A stretch of DNA of 31,179 bases, from NCBI GenBank assembly GCA_964509685.1, contig CAZDYQ010000039.1, positions 1-31,179 on the forward strand, given 5' to 3'. The translations under genes and the position numbers were made by a program. Within the stretch, counting starts at the first letter, position 1. Each line of letters starts with the position of its first letter. Below the pieces are notes generated by a model, which saw only the letters and a list, made by a program, of their open reading frames with translations, did no database searches and was not told the DNA's origin. This document shows, piece by piece, positions 1 through 8,398 of the stretch. This DNA is from JAMLIN01 sp964509685 (GTDB taxonomy: Bacteria; Pseudomonadota; Gammaproteobacteria; Burkholderiales; Burkholderiaceae_E).

Positions 1-1586
1 AAAGCGCGACCTGCATGATCTCCTTGGTGATGCCCTGGATCTTGATGTCCATCTGGAGCGCCGTCACGCCAAGCTCGGTACCCGCCACCTTGAAGTCCAT
101 GTCGCCGAGGTGATCCTCGTCGCCAAGGATGTCGGTAAGGACGGCGAACTTGTTGCCCTCCTTGATGAGGCCCATCGCGATGCCCGCGACGTGGCGCTTG
201 ATCGGCACCCCCGCATCCATGAGTGCAAGGCATCCCCCGCAGACGGAAGCCATCGACGACGACCCGTTCGACTCGGTGATCTCCGACACCAGGCGGATCG
301 AATAGGCGAACTCGTCCGGCGAGGGCAGCAGGGGTTCGAGCGCCCGGCGCGCGAGGCGCCCATGGCCGATCTCGCGTCGCTTGGGCGAACCCATGCGACC
401 GGTCTCGCCGGTGGCGTACGGCGGCATGTTGTACTGCATCATGAAGCGCTCGCGGTACTCGCCGTTGATCGCGTCGATGAGCTGCTCGTCGCGAGAGGTA
501 CCGAGGGTCGCCACCACGACCGCCTGGGTCTCGCCGCGGGTGAACAGGGCCGACCCGTGCGCGCGCGGCAGCACGCCGGTCCGAATGGAGATCGGGCGGA
601 CGGTGCGGGTGTCACGGCCGTCGATCCGCGGCTGGCCCGACAGGATCTGGTCGCGAACGATGCGCGACTGCAGGTCGAAGAGCATGTTGCCGACGACCGT
701 GCGGTCGGGCTCGGGCTTGCCCGCGGCCTGCGCCTCCTCGACGAGCCTGGCCATCGTGGCGGCCTCGACCTCGCGGATCTTGCTGGTGCGCTCCTGCTTG
801 TTGCGGCTCTGGTAGGCCTCGCGCATGGGCGCCTCGGCCAGCTCGGTGACCCGGGCGAGCAGGTCCTCGTCCTTCTTCGGCGGCTCCCATTCCCACTCGG
901 GCTTGCCCGCGACCTCGACGAGCTCGTTGATCGCGTTGATCACGACCTGCATCTGCTCGTGGCCGTAGACCACCGCCCCGAGCATCACTTCCTCGGAGAG
1001 CTCGTGCGCCTCGGACTCGACCATCAGGACGGCGCTCTCCGTGCCCGCCACGACGAGGTCGAGCTTGCTGTCGGCCATGCGCGAGGTGGGCGGGTTGAGC
1101 ACATAGCTGCCGTCGATGTAGCCGACCCGCGCGGCGCCGATCGGGCCGTCGAACGGGATGCCGGAGATCGCCAGGGCCGCCGAAGCGCCGATCATCGCGG
1201 GGATGTCGCTGTTGACTTCCGGGTTGCTCGACAGTACCTGCAGCACGATCTGGACTTCGTTGTAGAAGCCCTCCGGGAACAGCGGCCGGATCGGCCGGTC
1301 GGTCAGGCGGCAGACGAGGATCTCGCGCTCGGTGGGGCGCCCTTCCCGCTTGAAGAAGCCCCCCGGGATCCGCCCCGCGGCATAGAACTTCTCGACATAG
1401 TCGACGGTCAGGGGGAAGAAGTCCTGGCCCGGCTTGGCTTCCTTGCGGGCGACCACCGTCGCGAGGACCACGGTGTCGTCCATGGTCACCAGCACGGCAC
1501 CGGTGGCCTGCCGGGCGATCTCGCCTGTTTCAAGGGTGACCGTGTTGGTACCCCAGGTGAAGGTTTTCTTTGCTATCTCGAACACT
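1..1586 (-). CDS. pnp: Polyribonucleotide nucleotidyltransferase (PNPase), 3' part cut off by window edge
   Basis: PNPase degrades RNA 3' to 5' by phosphorolysis and is part of the RNA degradosome in the cytoplasm. About 528 residues are visible. They cover the first RNase PH domain, the helical linker and most of the second RNase PH domain, including the conserved GDEDHLGDMDFKVAG stretch with the catalytic aspartates. The KH and S1 RNA-binding domains lie beyond the left edge. The start is a GTG at 1586 (reads MFEIAKKTFTWG), preceded by GAGG seven bases upstream; no ATG fits the family N-terminus. The gene follows rpsO with an intrinsic terminator in between, the classic rpsO-pnp arrangement. 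In E. coli PNPase autoregulates through its leader; whether that happens here cannot be seen. Identification is very secure. Confidence 0.97.
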
Positions 1587-1655
1587 CTCGTTCCTCGTTA
1601 TTGCCCGCGCAGTAGGCTCGGCGGCGCGGTTCGCTCACGGTGGCCCGCTGGCCCC

Positions 1656-1690
1656 AAGCAAAAAGCCCGCAAGCGGGGCTTGCGGGCTTC
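1656..1690 (-). terminator. Intrinsic terminator/attenuator between rpsO and pnp
   Basis: A perfect 11-bp stem, AAGCCCGCAAG (1664-1674) with CTTGCGGGCTT (1680-1690), closes a five-base loop. On the minus strand it is followed by five T residues (A run at 1661-1665). It lies about 35 bases after the rpsO stop and about 70 bases before the pnp start. It should therefore end most rpsO transcripts and let a fraction read into pnp, as in the known rpsO-pnp operons. Confidence 0.9.
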
Positions 1691-1723
1691 GCGTGCAGAC
1701 TCATCGACCCGGTACGGGGTTCA

Positions 1724-1993
1724 TCAGTTGCGCAGTCCGAGGCGCTGGATCAGCGTCTTGTACGCCTCGAGATCCTTCGACTTCAGGTAGTCGAGCAGCT
1801 TGCGACGGCGGCTCACCATCTTCAGCAGGCCGCGGCGCGAGTGATGATCCTTCGCATGTGTCTTGAAGTGCTCGGTCAGCTCGCTGATCCGCGCGGTCAA
1901 CAGCGCCACCTGAACTTCCGGCGATCCGGTGTCGTTCTCGGAGCGCCGGTACTCGGCGACGATCTTCGCCTTGTCGATGTTTGCAACGGGCAT
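1724..1993 (-). CDS. rpsO: 30S ribosomal protein S15
   Basis: An 89-residue primary 16S rRNA-binding protein of the small subunit platform. The sequence begins MPVANIDKAKIVAEYRR and contains the family-typical GSPEVQVALLTARI and DHHSRRGLLKMVSRRRKLLDYL motifs. The length equals the E. coli protein. The start at 1993 was chosen because GGGGAAAG sits just upstream; a longer in-frame extension to 2071 has no family match. It is flanked by leuA upstream (289-base gap) and pnp downstream behind a terminator. S15 commonly represses its own mRNA; the long leader could serve that role, which is inference. Confidence 0.97.
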   Translation of the reverse strand: MPVANIDKAKIVAEYRRSENDTGSPEVQVALLTARISELTEHFKTHAKDHHSRRGLLKMVSRRRKLLDYLKSKDLEAYKTLIQRLGLRN

Positions 1994-2194
1994 TGCTTTC
2001 CCCAAATGACTTGCGGCCAGGCTGGGTGACCGGGCCGTGCTTGGTACATGGAGTACGGCGCGCTTCGCCATGAAACCGGCACTCGGCCGGCTCGGGCGTC
2101 GGGACCGCCCTTGGCGGCGGCTCGACCGGGCGGGCGAATGCGTCGCACCGATGAAATTTGCCCCGTACGCCTTGCGGCGAACAGGGCAGCCAAA

Positions 2195-2223
2195 ATCTTA
2201 CAGGAATCGAGCCCTGGTGGCGA
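2195..2223 (-). promoter_or_regulatory. Putative rpsO promoter
   Basis: On the minus strand, TCGCCA (2218-2223, 4 of 6 to TTGACA) and TAAGAT (2195-2200, 4 of 6 to TATAAT) are separated by exactly 17 bases. The pair lies in the only sizeable gap between leuA and rpsO. Transcription would start near 2188 and give a leader of roughly 195 bases. This rests on motif matching alone. Confidence 0.35.
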
Positions 2224-2282
2224 GCGCCCTGACGCGTTTTGCGATGCATCGGCGCTACGCGACCGCCCGCTGCCGCATCCGC

Positions 2283-3830
2283 TCAGGGGGCGGCGAGCTG
2301 GGGATCGAGCCGCTCCACCGGCGACTGCAGCCGGTTGACCGCATTGACGTAGGCCTTGGCCGAGGCGACCACGATGTCGGGGTCGGCCCCCACGCCGTTG
2401 ACCACCCGCCCGGCCTTCTGGAGCCGGACCGTCACCTCGCCCTGGGCCTCGGTCCCGCCGCTGATCGCGTTCACCGAGTAGAGCGTCATCTCCGCCCCGG
2501 ATTGCACCAGCGACTCCACGGCCCGCAGGGTCGCGTCCACCGGCCCGTTCCCGGTCGACTCCGCGGATGCCTCCTTGCCGTCGATCGACAGGACGACATG
2601 GGCGCGGGGCTGCTCGCCGATCGCGGAAGACTGCGACATCGCGACGAGCGCTACGCGCTCGTCCGGGCGCCGGCCGGTGAGCGGCTCCGACACGAGAGCG
2701 TGCAGGTCCTCGTCGAAGATCTCGGCCTTGCGGTCGGCGAGGTCCTTGAACCGCTGGAACGCGGCGTTGACCTCGGCCTCGGAATCGAGCTCGATACCCA
2801 GTTCCCGGAGGCGCTGGCGGAAGGCGGTGCGTCCCGAGAGCTTGCCCAGGACGATCCGGTTCGCGGCCCAGCCGACATCCTCGGCGCGCATGATCTCGTA
2901 GGTGTCGCGCTGCTTGAGGACCCCGTCCTGGTGGATCCCGGAGGCATGCGCAAAGGCGTTGGCCCCCACCACCGCCTTGTTCGGCTGGACGGGGAACCCG
3001 GTGATCCCGGACACCAGCCGGCTGGTCGGAACGATCTGGGTGGTATCGATACCCACCTCCAGGCCGAAATAGTCGCGCCGAGTCTTCACCGCCATCACCA
3101 CCTCCTCGAGGGAGGTGTTCCCGGCCCTTTCACCGAGGCCATTGATCGTGCATTCAACTTGACGAGCCCCAGCCATCACACCGGCCAATGAATTCGCGAC
3201 CGCCATGCCGAGATCGTTGTGGCAATGGACCGACCAGACGGCCTTGTCGGAATTCGGGACCCGCTCGCGCAGGTCCCGGATGAGCTTGCCGTAGAGCTCC
3301 GGAATCCCGTAGCCCACCGTGTCGGCGATGTTGATGGTGGTGGCGCCCTCGTCGATGACCGCCTCGATCACCCGGCACAGGAAGTCCGGATCGGACCGGC
3401 TGCCATCCTCGGGGGAGAACTCGACATCGTCGGTGAACCGGCGCGCGAAGCGCACCGAAAGCCGGGCCTGTTCGTAGACCTGCTCGGGCGACATCCGCAG
3501 CTTCTTGTCCATGTGGAGGGCGGACGTGGCGATGAAGGTGTGGATACGCCGCGACGGGGCGTTCTCCAGCGCCTCGGCCGCCCGGGCGATGTCCCGGTCG
3601 TTGGCGCGGGCGAGGGAGCAGACGGTCGAGTCGCGGACGACATCGGCGATGGCCTTGACGGCCTCGAAATCCCCGTTGGACGAGGCGGCGAAGCCCGCCT
3701 CGATCACGTCGACGCGCAACCGCTCGAGCTGCCGGGCGATCCGCAGCTTCTCTTCCTTCGTCATGGACGCGCCGGGGCTCTGTTCGCCGTCGCGCAAGGT
3801 GGTGTCGAAGATGATCAGCTTGTCGGCCAT
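2283..3830 (-). CDS. leuA: 2-isopropylmalate synthase
   Basis: Catalyses the first committed step of leucine synthesis: acetyl-CoA plus 2-oxoisovalerate to 2-isopropylmalate, in the cytoplasm. It has 515 residues (E. coli 523). The N-terminal TIM barrel shows DTTLRDGEQSPG (residues 9-20, catalytic Arg13, metal ligand Asp14) and HCHNDLG (metal ligands His202 and His204). The C-terminal third is the LeuA regulatory domain that mediates leucine feedback inhibition. The start at 3830 has a strong AGGAGGG eight bases upstream. It follows dcd by 51 bases on the same strand with no obvious promoter between them, so the two may be co-transcribed. No leader peptide or T-box is seen. Identification is firm. 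Confidence 0.97.
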   Translation of the reverse strand: MADKLIIFDTTLRDGEQSPGASMTKEEKLRIARQLERLRVDVIEAGFAASSNGDFEAVKAIADVVRDSTVCSLARANDRDIARAAEALENAPSRRIHTFIATSALHMDKKLRMSPEQVYEQARLSVRFARRFTDDVEFSPEDGSRSDPDFLCRVIEAVIDEGATTINIADTVGYGIPELYGKLIRDLRERVPNSDKAVWSVHCHNDLGMAVANSLAGVMAGARQVECTINGLGERAGNTSLEEVVMAVKTRRDYFGLEVGIDTTQIVPTSRLVSGITGFPVQPNKAVVGANAFAHASGIHQDGVLKQRDTYEIMRAEDVGWAANRIVLGKLSGRTAFRQRLRELGIELDSEAEVNAAFQRFKDLADRKAEIFDEDLHALVSEPLTGRRPDERVALVAMSQSSAIGEQPRAHVVLSIDGKEASAESTGNGPVDATLRAVESLVQSGAEMTLYSVNAISGGTEAQGEVTVRLQKAGRVVNGVGADPDIVVASAKAYVNAVNRLQSPVERLDPQLAAP

Positions 3831-3881
3831 GGCGTCCCTCCTGCGTGTGCGTCCCCGGAGCGTGGCCGCGCCGCCGTCGCC

Positions 3882-4448
3882 TCAGGTCCGGGGCAACGTG
3901 ACCCCGGTCTGCCCCTGGTACTTGCCCCCCCGGTCCGCGTAGGACGTGCCGCAGACTTCGTCGGACTCGAGGAAGATCATCTGGGCGCAGCCCTCGCCGG
4001 CGTAGATCCGGGCCGGCAGGGGCGTGGAATTGGAGAACTCGAGCGTGACGTGCCCTTCCCACTCCGGCTCGAGCGGCGTTACGTTCACGATGATGCCGCA
4101 GCGCGCATAGGTTGACTTGCCGAGGCAGATCGTCAGCACGTTGCGCGGGATCCGGAAGTACTCGACGGTCCGGGCGAGCGCGAAGGAGTTCGGCGGAATG
4201 ATGCAGACCGGCCCCTGGAAGCTCACGAAGTTCTTCTCATCGAAGGCTTTCGGATCGACGATGGTCGAATTGATGTTGGTGAAGATCCGGAACTCGTCCG
4301 CGCACCGCACGTCGTAGCCGTAGCTCGACGTGCCGTAGGAGACGATCCGCTCGCCATCGCGCACGCGCACCTGGCCGGCCTCGAAGGGCTCGATCATGCG
4401 GTGCGACTCTGCCATCCGGCGAATCCAGTGGTCGGACTTGATGCTCAT
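3882..4448 (-). CDS. dcd: dCTP deaminase
   Basis: Deaminates dCTP to dUTP, feeding dTMP synthesis. It has 188 residues (E. coli 193), a homotrimer in the family. Visible family motifs are GTSSYGYDVRC, IIPPNSFALART, GKSTYARCGI and EPEWEGHVTLEFSN, the last carrying the catalytic glutamate. The C-terminus RGGKYQGQTGVTLP forms the lid over the nucleotide. The start at 4448 (MSIKSDHWIRRMAE) matches betaproteobacterial homologues. There is no Shine-Dalgarno, but TAGAAT ends seven bases before the ATG, suggesting a leaderless mRNA. It precedes leuA and diverges from the cox-like cluster. Confidence 0.96.
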   Translation of the reverse strand: MSIKSDHWIRRMAESHRMIEPFEAGQVRVRDGERIVSYGTSSYGYDVRCADEFRIFTNINSTIVDPKAFDEKNFVSFQGPVCIIPPNSFALARTVEYFRIPRNVLTICLGKSTYARCGIIVNVTPLEPEWEGHVTLEFSNSTPLPARIYAGEGCAQMIFLESDEVCGTSYADRGGKYQGQTGVTLPRT

Positions 4449-4455
4449 GGGCGCG

Positions 4456-4461
4456 ATTCTA
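4456..4461 (-). promoter_or_regulatory. Putative -10 box for leaderless dcd mRNA
   Basis: TAGAAT on the minus strand (5 of 6 to the consensus) is followed by seven bases and then the dcd ATG. Transcription would therefore begin at or next to the start codon. No ribosome binding site is present and no convincing -35 lies 16-18 bases upstream. Motif match only. Confidence 0.35.
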
Positions 4462-4641
4462 GCGCCGAATCGGGGCCGCCAGAGGCCATCCGAACGCACC
4501 GGGGCGACCGACCCCCGGGCCTGCCCGGCCCCCGCCCCTACCCCATGGGGGGCGGCCAGCCTATCGCGAACTGGTACAGCAGTGCATCATTCTGTAAGAA
4601 TCGGCCCAGGCCCGTCACAACAACCTCGAGGAGGCGAACCC

Positions 4642-5112
4642 ATGGAACAGAAGACCGTCAACCTGACAGTCAACGGCAAGCAGACGACGCTGGCGATCGA
4701 CCCGCGCACCTTGCTGCTGCAGGTCCTGCGCGAGAAGCTGGGCCTGACGGGAACCCACCAGGGCTGCGACACCGCCCAGTGCGGCGCCTGCACGGTCCAT
4801 GTGGACGGCCGCGCGATCAAGTCATGCTCGATCCTGGCGCTGCAGGTCGACGGACGTTCGGTCACGACCATCGAGGGCCTCGCCCAGGGCGACGAGCTGC
4901 ACCCCGTCCAGGAAGCCTTCCGCGAATGCCATGGCCTGCAGTGCGGCTTCTGCACCCCGGGCATGGTGATGTCCGTGGTCGCCCTGCTCGCCGAGAACCC
5001 GAAGCCCACCGAAGCCCAGATCCGCGAGCATCTCGAGGGCAACATCTGCCGATGCACCGGCTACCAGAACATCGTCAAGGCCGTGCAGCATGCCGCCGGC
5101 GTCGCCGCCTGA
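4642..5112 (+). CDS. coxS: Form II CO-dehydrogenase-like molybdenum hydroxylase, small (2Fe-2S) subunit
   Basis: Electron-transfer subunit of a xanthine oxidase family hydroxylase. It has 156 residues and two [2Fe-2S] clusters. The N-terminal plant-ferredoxin-type site has Cys42, Cys47, Cys50 and Cys62 (CDTAQCGAC). The C-terminal four-helix site has Cys101, Cys104, Cys136 and Cys138 (CGFC and CRCTG). The start at 4642 is supported by GAGGAGG eight bases upstream. It opens a plus-strand cluster ordered S-L-M, 25 bases before the large subunit. It passes electrons from the molybdenum site of CoxL to FAD in CoxM. The gene symbol reflects family; the substrate is unknown because the large subunit is form II. 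Confidence 0.93.
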   Translation: MEQKTVNLTVNGKQTTLAIDPRTLLLQVLREKLGLTGTHQGCDTAQCGACTVHVDGRAIKSCSILALQVDGRSVTTIEGLAQGDELHPVQEAFRECHGLQCGFCTPGMVMSVVALLAENPKPTEAQIREHLEGNICRCTGYQNIVKAVQHAAGVAA

Positions 5113-5137
5113 GGCACGAGAACGAGAGGAGATGGAG

Positions 5138-7495
5138 ATGACCGACATGTCGAACTCGCCGATCGGCCAGCGTGTCGTCCGCCGCGAGGACAAGCGTTTC
5201 CTCACCGGGGCAGGCCGCTACACCGACGACATCGTTCTCCCGGGCCAGACCTGGGCATGCTTCGTTCGCTCGCCGCATGCCCACGCACGCATCGTCCGCA
5301 TCGACACGGCTCCCGCCCTGGCGAGCCCGGGCGTGCTGGCCGTGTACACCGGCGAGGACATCGCCGCGACCGGCGTGGGCAGCATCCCGTGCGGGTGGCT
5401 CATCCACAGCAAGGACGGCAGCCCGATGAAGGAGCCGGCGCACCCGGTGCTCGCGGTCGGCAAGGTGCGCTACGTGGGCGAGCTGGTCGCGATCGTCGTG
5501 GCCGAGGACTACGCCAGCGCCAAGGATGCGGCCGAACTGGTGGAGGTGGAGTACGAGGTGCTGGAGGCGGTGGTGGACACCGCAAGCGCCGAGAAGGCGA
5601 CCGCGCTCGTCCACGACGATGCGCCGAACAACCTCTGCTTCAACTGGTCGCACGGGGACGAGGCAGCGGTGGAAGCGGCCTTCGCGTCCGCCAGCCATGT
5701 CGCCCGGCTCGATCTCGTCAACAACCGGCTGATCCCGAACGCGATCGAGCCCCGGGCCGCCAATGCCGAGTACCACCGGCATGACGACAGCTACACCCTG
5801 TACGTCGCCAACCAGAACCCGCACGTCGAGCGCCTCCTCATGTGCGCCTTCGTCCTCGGAATCCCGGAATCGAAGATGCGGGTGATCGCGCCCGACGTCG
5901 GCGGCGGATTCGGCTCCAAGATCTTCCTCTATGCCGAGGAGACGGCCCTCGTCTGGGCCACCAGGCGGGTGGGCCGGCCCATCAAGTGGACCGCCGAGCG
6001 CAGCGAATCCTTCCTCGCCGACTGCCACGGCCGTGACCACGTCACCACGGCCGAGATGGCCATGGACGACCAGGGGCACTTCAAGGCGATGCGCGTACGG
6101 ACCACCGCCAACGTGGGGGCCTACCTCTCGACCTTCGCCTCGTCGGTGCCGACCATCCTCTACGGCACCCTGCTCGCCGGCCAGTACAGGACGCCGGCCA
6201 TCCATGTCGAGGTGCGCGCGGTGTTCACCAACACGACCCCGGTCGATGCGTACCGCGGCGCCGGCCGGCCCGAGGCGACCTACGTCGTCGAGCGGCTCGT
6301 GGAGCAGTGCGCCCGCGTGATGAAGCTCGACCCCGCGGAGATCCGGCGCCGCAACTTCATCACCGAGTTCCCGTATGCCACGCCGGTCGGCCTGTCCTAC
6401 GACACGGGCAACTACGCGGCGACGCTGGACCGCGCCATGGAGCTCGCCGACGTCGCCGGCTTCCCCGCCCGCAAGGCCGAGGCGGCCAGGCGCGGCAAGC
6501 TGCGGGGCCTCGGCTACTCCTGCTATATCGAGGCCTGCGGCCTGGCGCCGTCCAACATCGCCGGCCAGCTCGGCGCCCGCGCGGGCCTGTTCGAGGCGGG
6601 CGAGGTCCGTGTCCACCCGACCGGTACCGTCACCGTGTTCACGGGCTCGCACAGCCATGGCCAGGGCCACGAAACCACCTTCGCCCAGGTCGTGGCCGAC
6701 CGCCTCGGCATCCCGATCGACAACGTCGAGATCGTCCACGGCGATACCGGGCGCGTCCCCTTCGGGTTGGGCACCTACGGCAGCCGCTCGCTGGCCGTCG
6801 GGGGCACGGCCATCGTCAAGGCGGTCGACAAGATCATCGCCAAGGGCCGCAAGATCGCGGCGCACATCCTGGAGGCGGCCGACGACGACATCGAATTCAG
6901 CAACGGCGAGTTCCGCGTGGCCGGCACCGATCGCAAGCTGTCGTTCGGCGAAGTGGCGCTGGCCGCCTACGTGCCGCACAACTTCCCGCTCGACAAGCTG
7001 GAGCCGGGCCTGAACGAGAACGCCTTCTACGACCCGACCAACTTCACCTATCCCGCCGGCAGCTATGTCTGCGAGGTGGAGGTCGATCCGGAAACCGGCA
7101 CCACCACCATCGAGCAGTTCGTGGCGGTCGACGATTTCGGGAACATCATCAACCCGATGATCGTCGAGGGCCAGGTCCAGGGAGGCATCGCACAGGGGCT
7201 CGGCCAGGCCATGCTCGAGCAGTGCGTCTATGACCCGGACTCCGGCCAGCTGCTCACCGGGTCCATGCTGGACTATGCCCTGCCCCGGGCGACGGACATC
7301 CCGCGGATCGTCCTCGACACGCGGTGCACGCCCTGCACGCACAACCCGCTCGGCGTGAAGGGCTGCGGCGAGGCGGGCGCGATCGGGTCGCCGGCCGCCT
7401 TCATCAATGCGCTGACCGACGCGGTCGGCGTGACGGACATCCGCATGCCGGCCACACCAGAGCGGGTGTGGCAGGCCATCCAGGCGCGCGCCTGA
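5138..7495 (+). CDS. coxL: Form II CO-dehydrogenase-like molybdenum hydroxylase, large (molybdopterin) subunit
   Basis: Catalytic subunit of 785 residues, binding molybdopterin cytosine dinucleotide. Visible motifs are GGGFGSK (255-261), the active-site loop AYRGAGR (371-377), HSHGQGHET (505-513) and KGCGEAGAIGSPAA (741-754) with the likely catalytic base Glu745. Form I enzymes that oxidise CO carry AYxCSFR with a Cys bound to copper; that Cys is absent here, so this is a form II protein whose substrate is not established. The start at 5138 was chosen because AGGAG lies six bases upstream; earlier in-frame ATGs overlap that site or the coxS end. There is no Tat or Sec signal, so it is cytoplasmic. 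CoxM follows after 24 bases. Confidence 0.93.
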   Translation: MTDMSNSPIGQRVVRREDKRFLTGAGRYTDDIVLPGQTWACFVRSPHAHARIVRIDTAPALASPGVLAVYTGEDIAATGVGSIPCGWLIHSKDGSPMKEPAHPVLAVGKVRYVGELVAIVVAEDYASAKDAAELVEVEYEVLEAVVDTASAEKATALVHDDAPNNLCFNWSHGDEAAVEAAFASASHVARLDLVNNRLIPNAIEPRAANAEYHRHDDSYTLYVANQNPHVERLLMCAFVLGIPESKMRVIAPDVGGGFGSKIFLYAEETALVWATRRVGRPIKWTAERSESFLADCHGRDHVTTAEMAMDDQGHFKAMRVRTTANVGAYLSTFASSVPTILYGTLLAGQYRTPAIHVEVRAVFTNTTPVDAYRGAGRPEATYVVERLVEQCARVMKLDPAEIRRRNFITEFPYATPVGLSYDTGNYAATLDRAMELADVAGFPARKAEAARRGKLRGLGYSCYIEACGLAPSNIAGQLGARAGLFEAGEVRVHPTGTVTVFTGSHSHGQGHETTFAQVVADRLGIPIDNVEIVHGDTGRVPFGLGTYGSRSLAVGGTAIVKAVDKIIAKGRKIAAHILEAADDDIEFSNGEFRVAGTDRKLSFGEVALAAYVPHNFPLDKLEPGLNENAFYDPTNFTYPAGSYVCEVEVDPETGTTTIEQFVAVDDFGNIINPMIVEGQVQGGIAQGLGQAMLEQCVYDPDSGQLLTGSMLDYALPRATDIPRIVLDTRCTPCTHNPLGVKGCGEAGAIGSPAAFINALTDAVGVTDIRMPATPERVWQAIQARA

Positions 7496-7519
7496 GCCAG
7501 GACAGGAGGAGCATCGAAC

Positions 7520-8314
7520 ATGTACGCATTCGATTACGTCAAGCCGGCCAGCGCGGCCGAGGCGGTGAGCGCCGCCGACGAGGAGACCCGGTACCTCGCG
7601 GGCGGCCAGAGCCTCGTGCAGTCGATGCGGTTGCGACTCGCCTCGGCGAGCAAGCTGATCGACCTCGGCGCGATTCCCGATCTCGTCGGCATCACGGTCG
7701 AGCAAGGCTCGGTTCGCATCGGCGCGATGACCACCCATGCGGCCGTGGCTGCCTCCCCCGAGGTGCGCCAGGCGATTCCGGCACTCGCCGAGCTGGCGGG
7801 CGGGATCGGCGACCCGATGGTGCGCAACATGGGGACCATCGGCGGGTCCCTCGCCAACGCCGATCCGGCCGCCTGCTATCCTGCGGGCGTGCTTGGCCTG
7901 GGCGCGACGATCCAGACAGACCGCCGCGAGATCCCTGCCGACGACTTCTTCCGTGGCCTGTACGAGACGGCGCTCGAGCCCGGCGAACTCATCAGGTCGG
8001 TGAGCTTCCCCGTGCCGGAGCGCGCGGCTTACGTGAAGTTCAAGCAGCCCGCCTCGCGGTTCGCCCTGGTTGGCGTGATGGTCTCCAGGGGTCCCGCCGG
8101 CGTTCGCGCGGCGGTCACGGGGGCCAAGTCGTGCGCCTTTCGCTGCGCCGAGATCGAGGCGGCGCTTTCGAAGGACTTCTCGGTGGCGGCGCTCGACAAT
8201 GTCACCGTGCCCACGACCGACATCAACGCCGACCTGCACGCCAGCAGCGAGTACCGGGCGGCAATGATCGTCGTCATGGCCAGGCGCGCGGTCGCCGCCG
8301 CGCTCGCCCGCTAG
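7520..8314 (+). CDS. coxM: Form II CO-dehydrogenase-like molybdenum hydroxylase, medium (FAD) subunit
   Basis: FAD-binding subunit of 264 residues that takes electrons from the 2Fe-2S subunit. The FAD-binding PCMH-type domain shows the pyrophosphate motif AGGQSL (27-32) and a second motif, MGTIGGSLANADPAA (104-118). The C-terminal CO-dehydrogenase flavoprotein domain follows (about 160-264). The start at 7520 has AGGAGGAG eight bases upstream. It closes the S-L-M structural block and is followed by a strong hairpin terminator. It is slightly shorter than typical CoxM (about 280-290) but shows no missing motif. Confidence 0.93.
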   Translation: MYAFDYVKPASAAEAVSAADEETRYLAGGQSLVQSMRLRLASASKLIDLGAIPDLVGITVEQGSVRIGAMTTHAAVAASPEVRQAIPALAELAGGIGDPMVRNMGTIGGSLANADPAACYPAGVLGLGATIQTDRREIPADDFFRGLYETALEPGELIRSVSFPVPERAAYVKFKQPASRFALVGVMVSRGPAGVRAAVTGAKSCAFRCAEIEAALSKDFSVAALDNVTVPTTDINADLHASSEYRAAMIVVMARRAVAAALAR

Positions 8315-8331
8315 GGCGCGCGACTCCCGAC

Positions 8332-8365
8332 GGGCGCGCATCCCGGCACGGATGCGCGCCCTTTT
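8332..8365 (+). terminator. Intrinsic terminator between coxM and coxD
   Basis: A perfect 12-bp stem, GGGCGCGCATCC (8332-8343) with GGATGCGCGCCC (8350-8361), encloses a six-base loop and is followed by TTTT. It starts 18 bases after the coxM stop and ends 33 bases before coxD. It should stop or attenuate transcription after the three structural genes and lower expression of the maturation genes. Confidence 0.9.
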
Positions 8366-8398
8366 CATGAACCCCTCCCGACGATCCCCTCCGGACCC

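Noticed and set aside
4570..4590. Possible sigma-54 promoter (TGGTAC followed by TGCAT) upstream of coxS
   Set aside because: The GG and GC elements are separated by nine bases instead of the required ten, and no enhancer-binding protein gene is nearby.
5138..7495. Annotation as a true (form I) CO dehydrogenase
   Set aside because: The active-site loop is AYRGAGR; the Cys-containing AYxCSFR loop that binds copper is absent.
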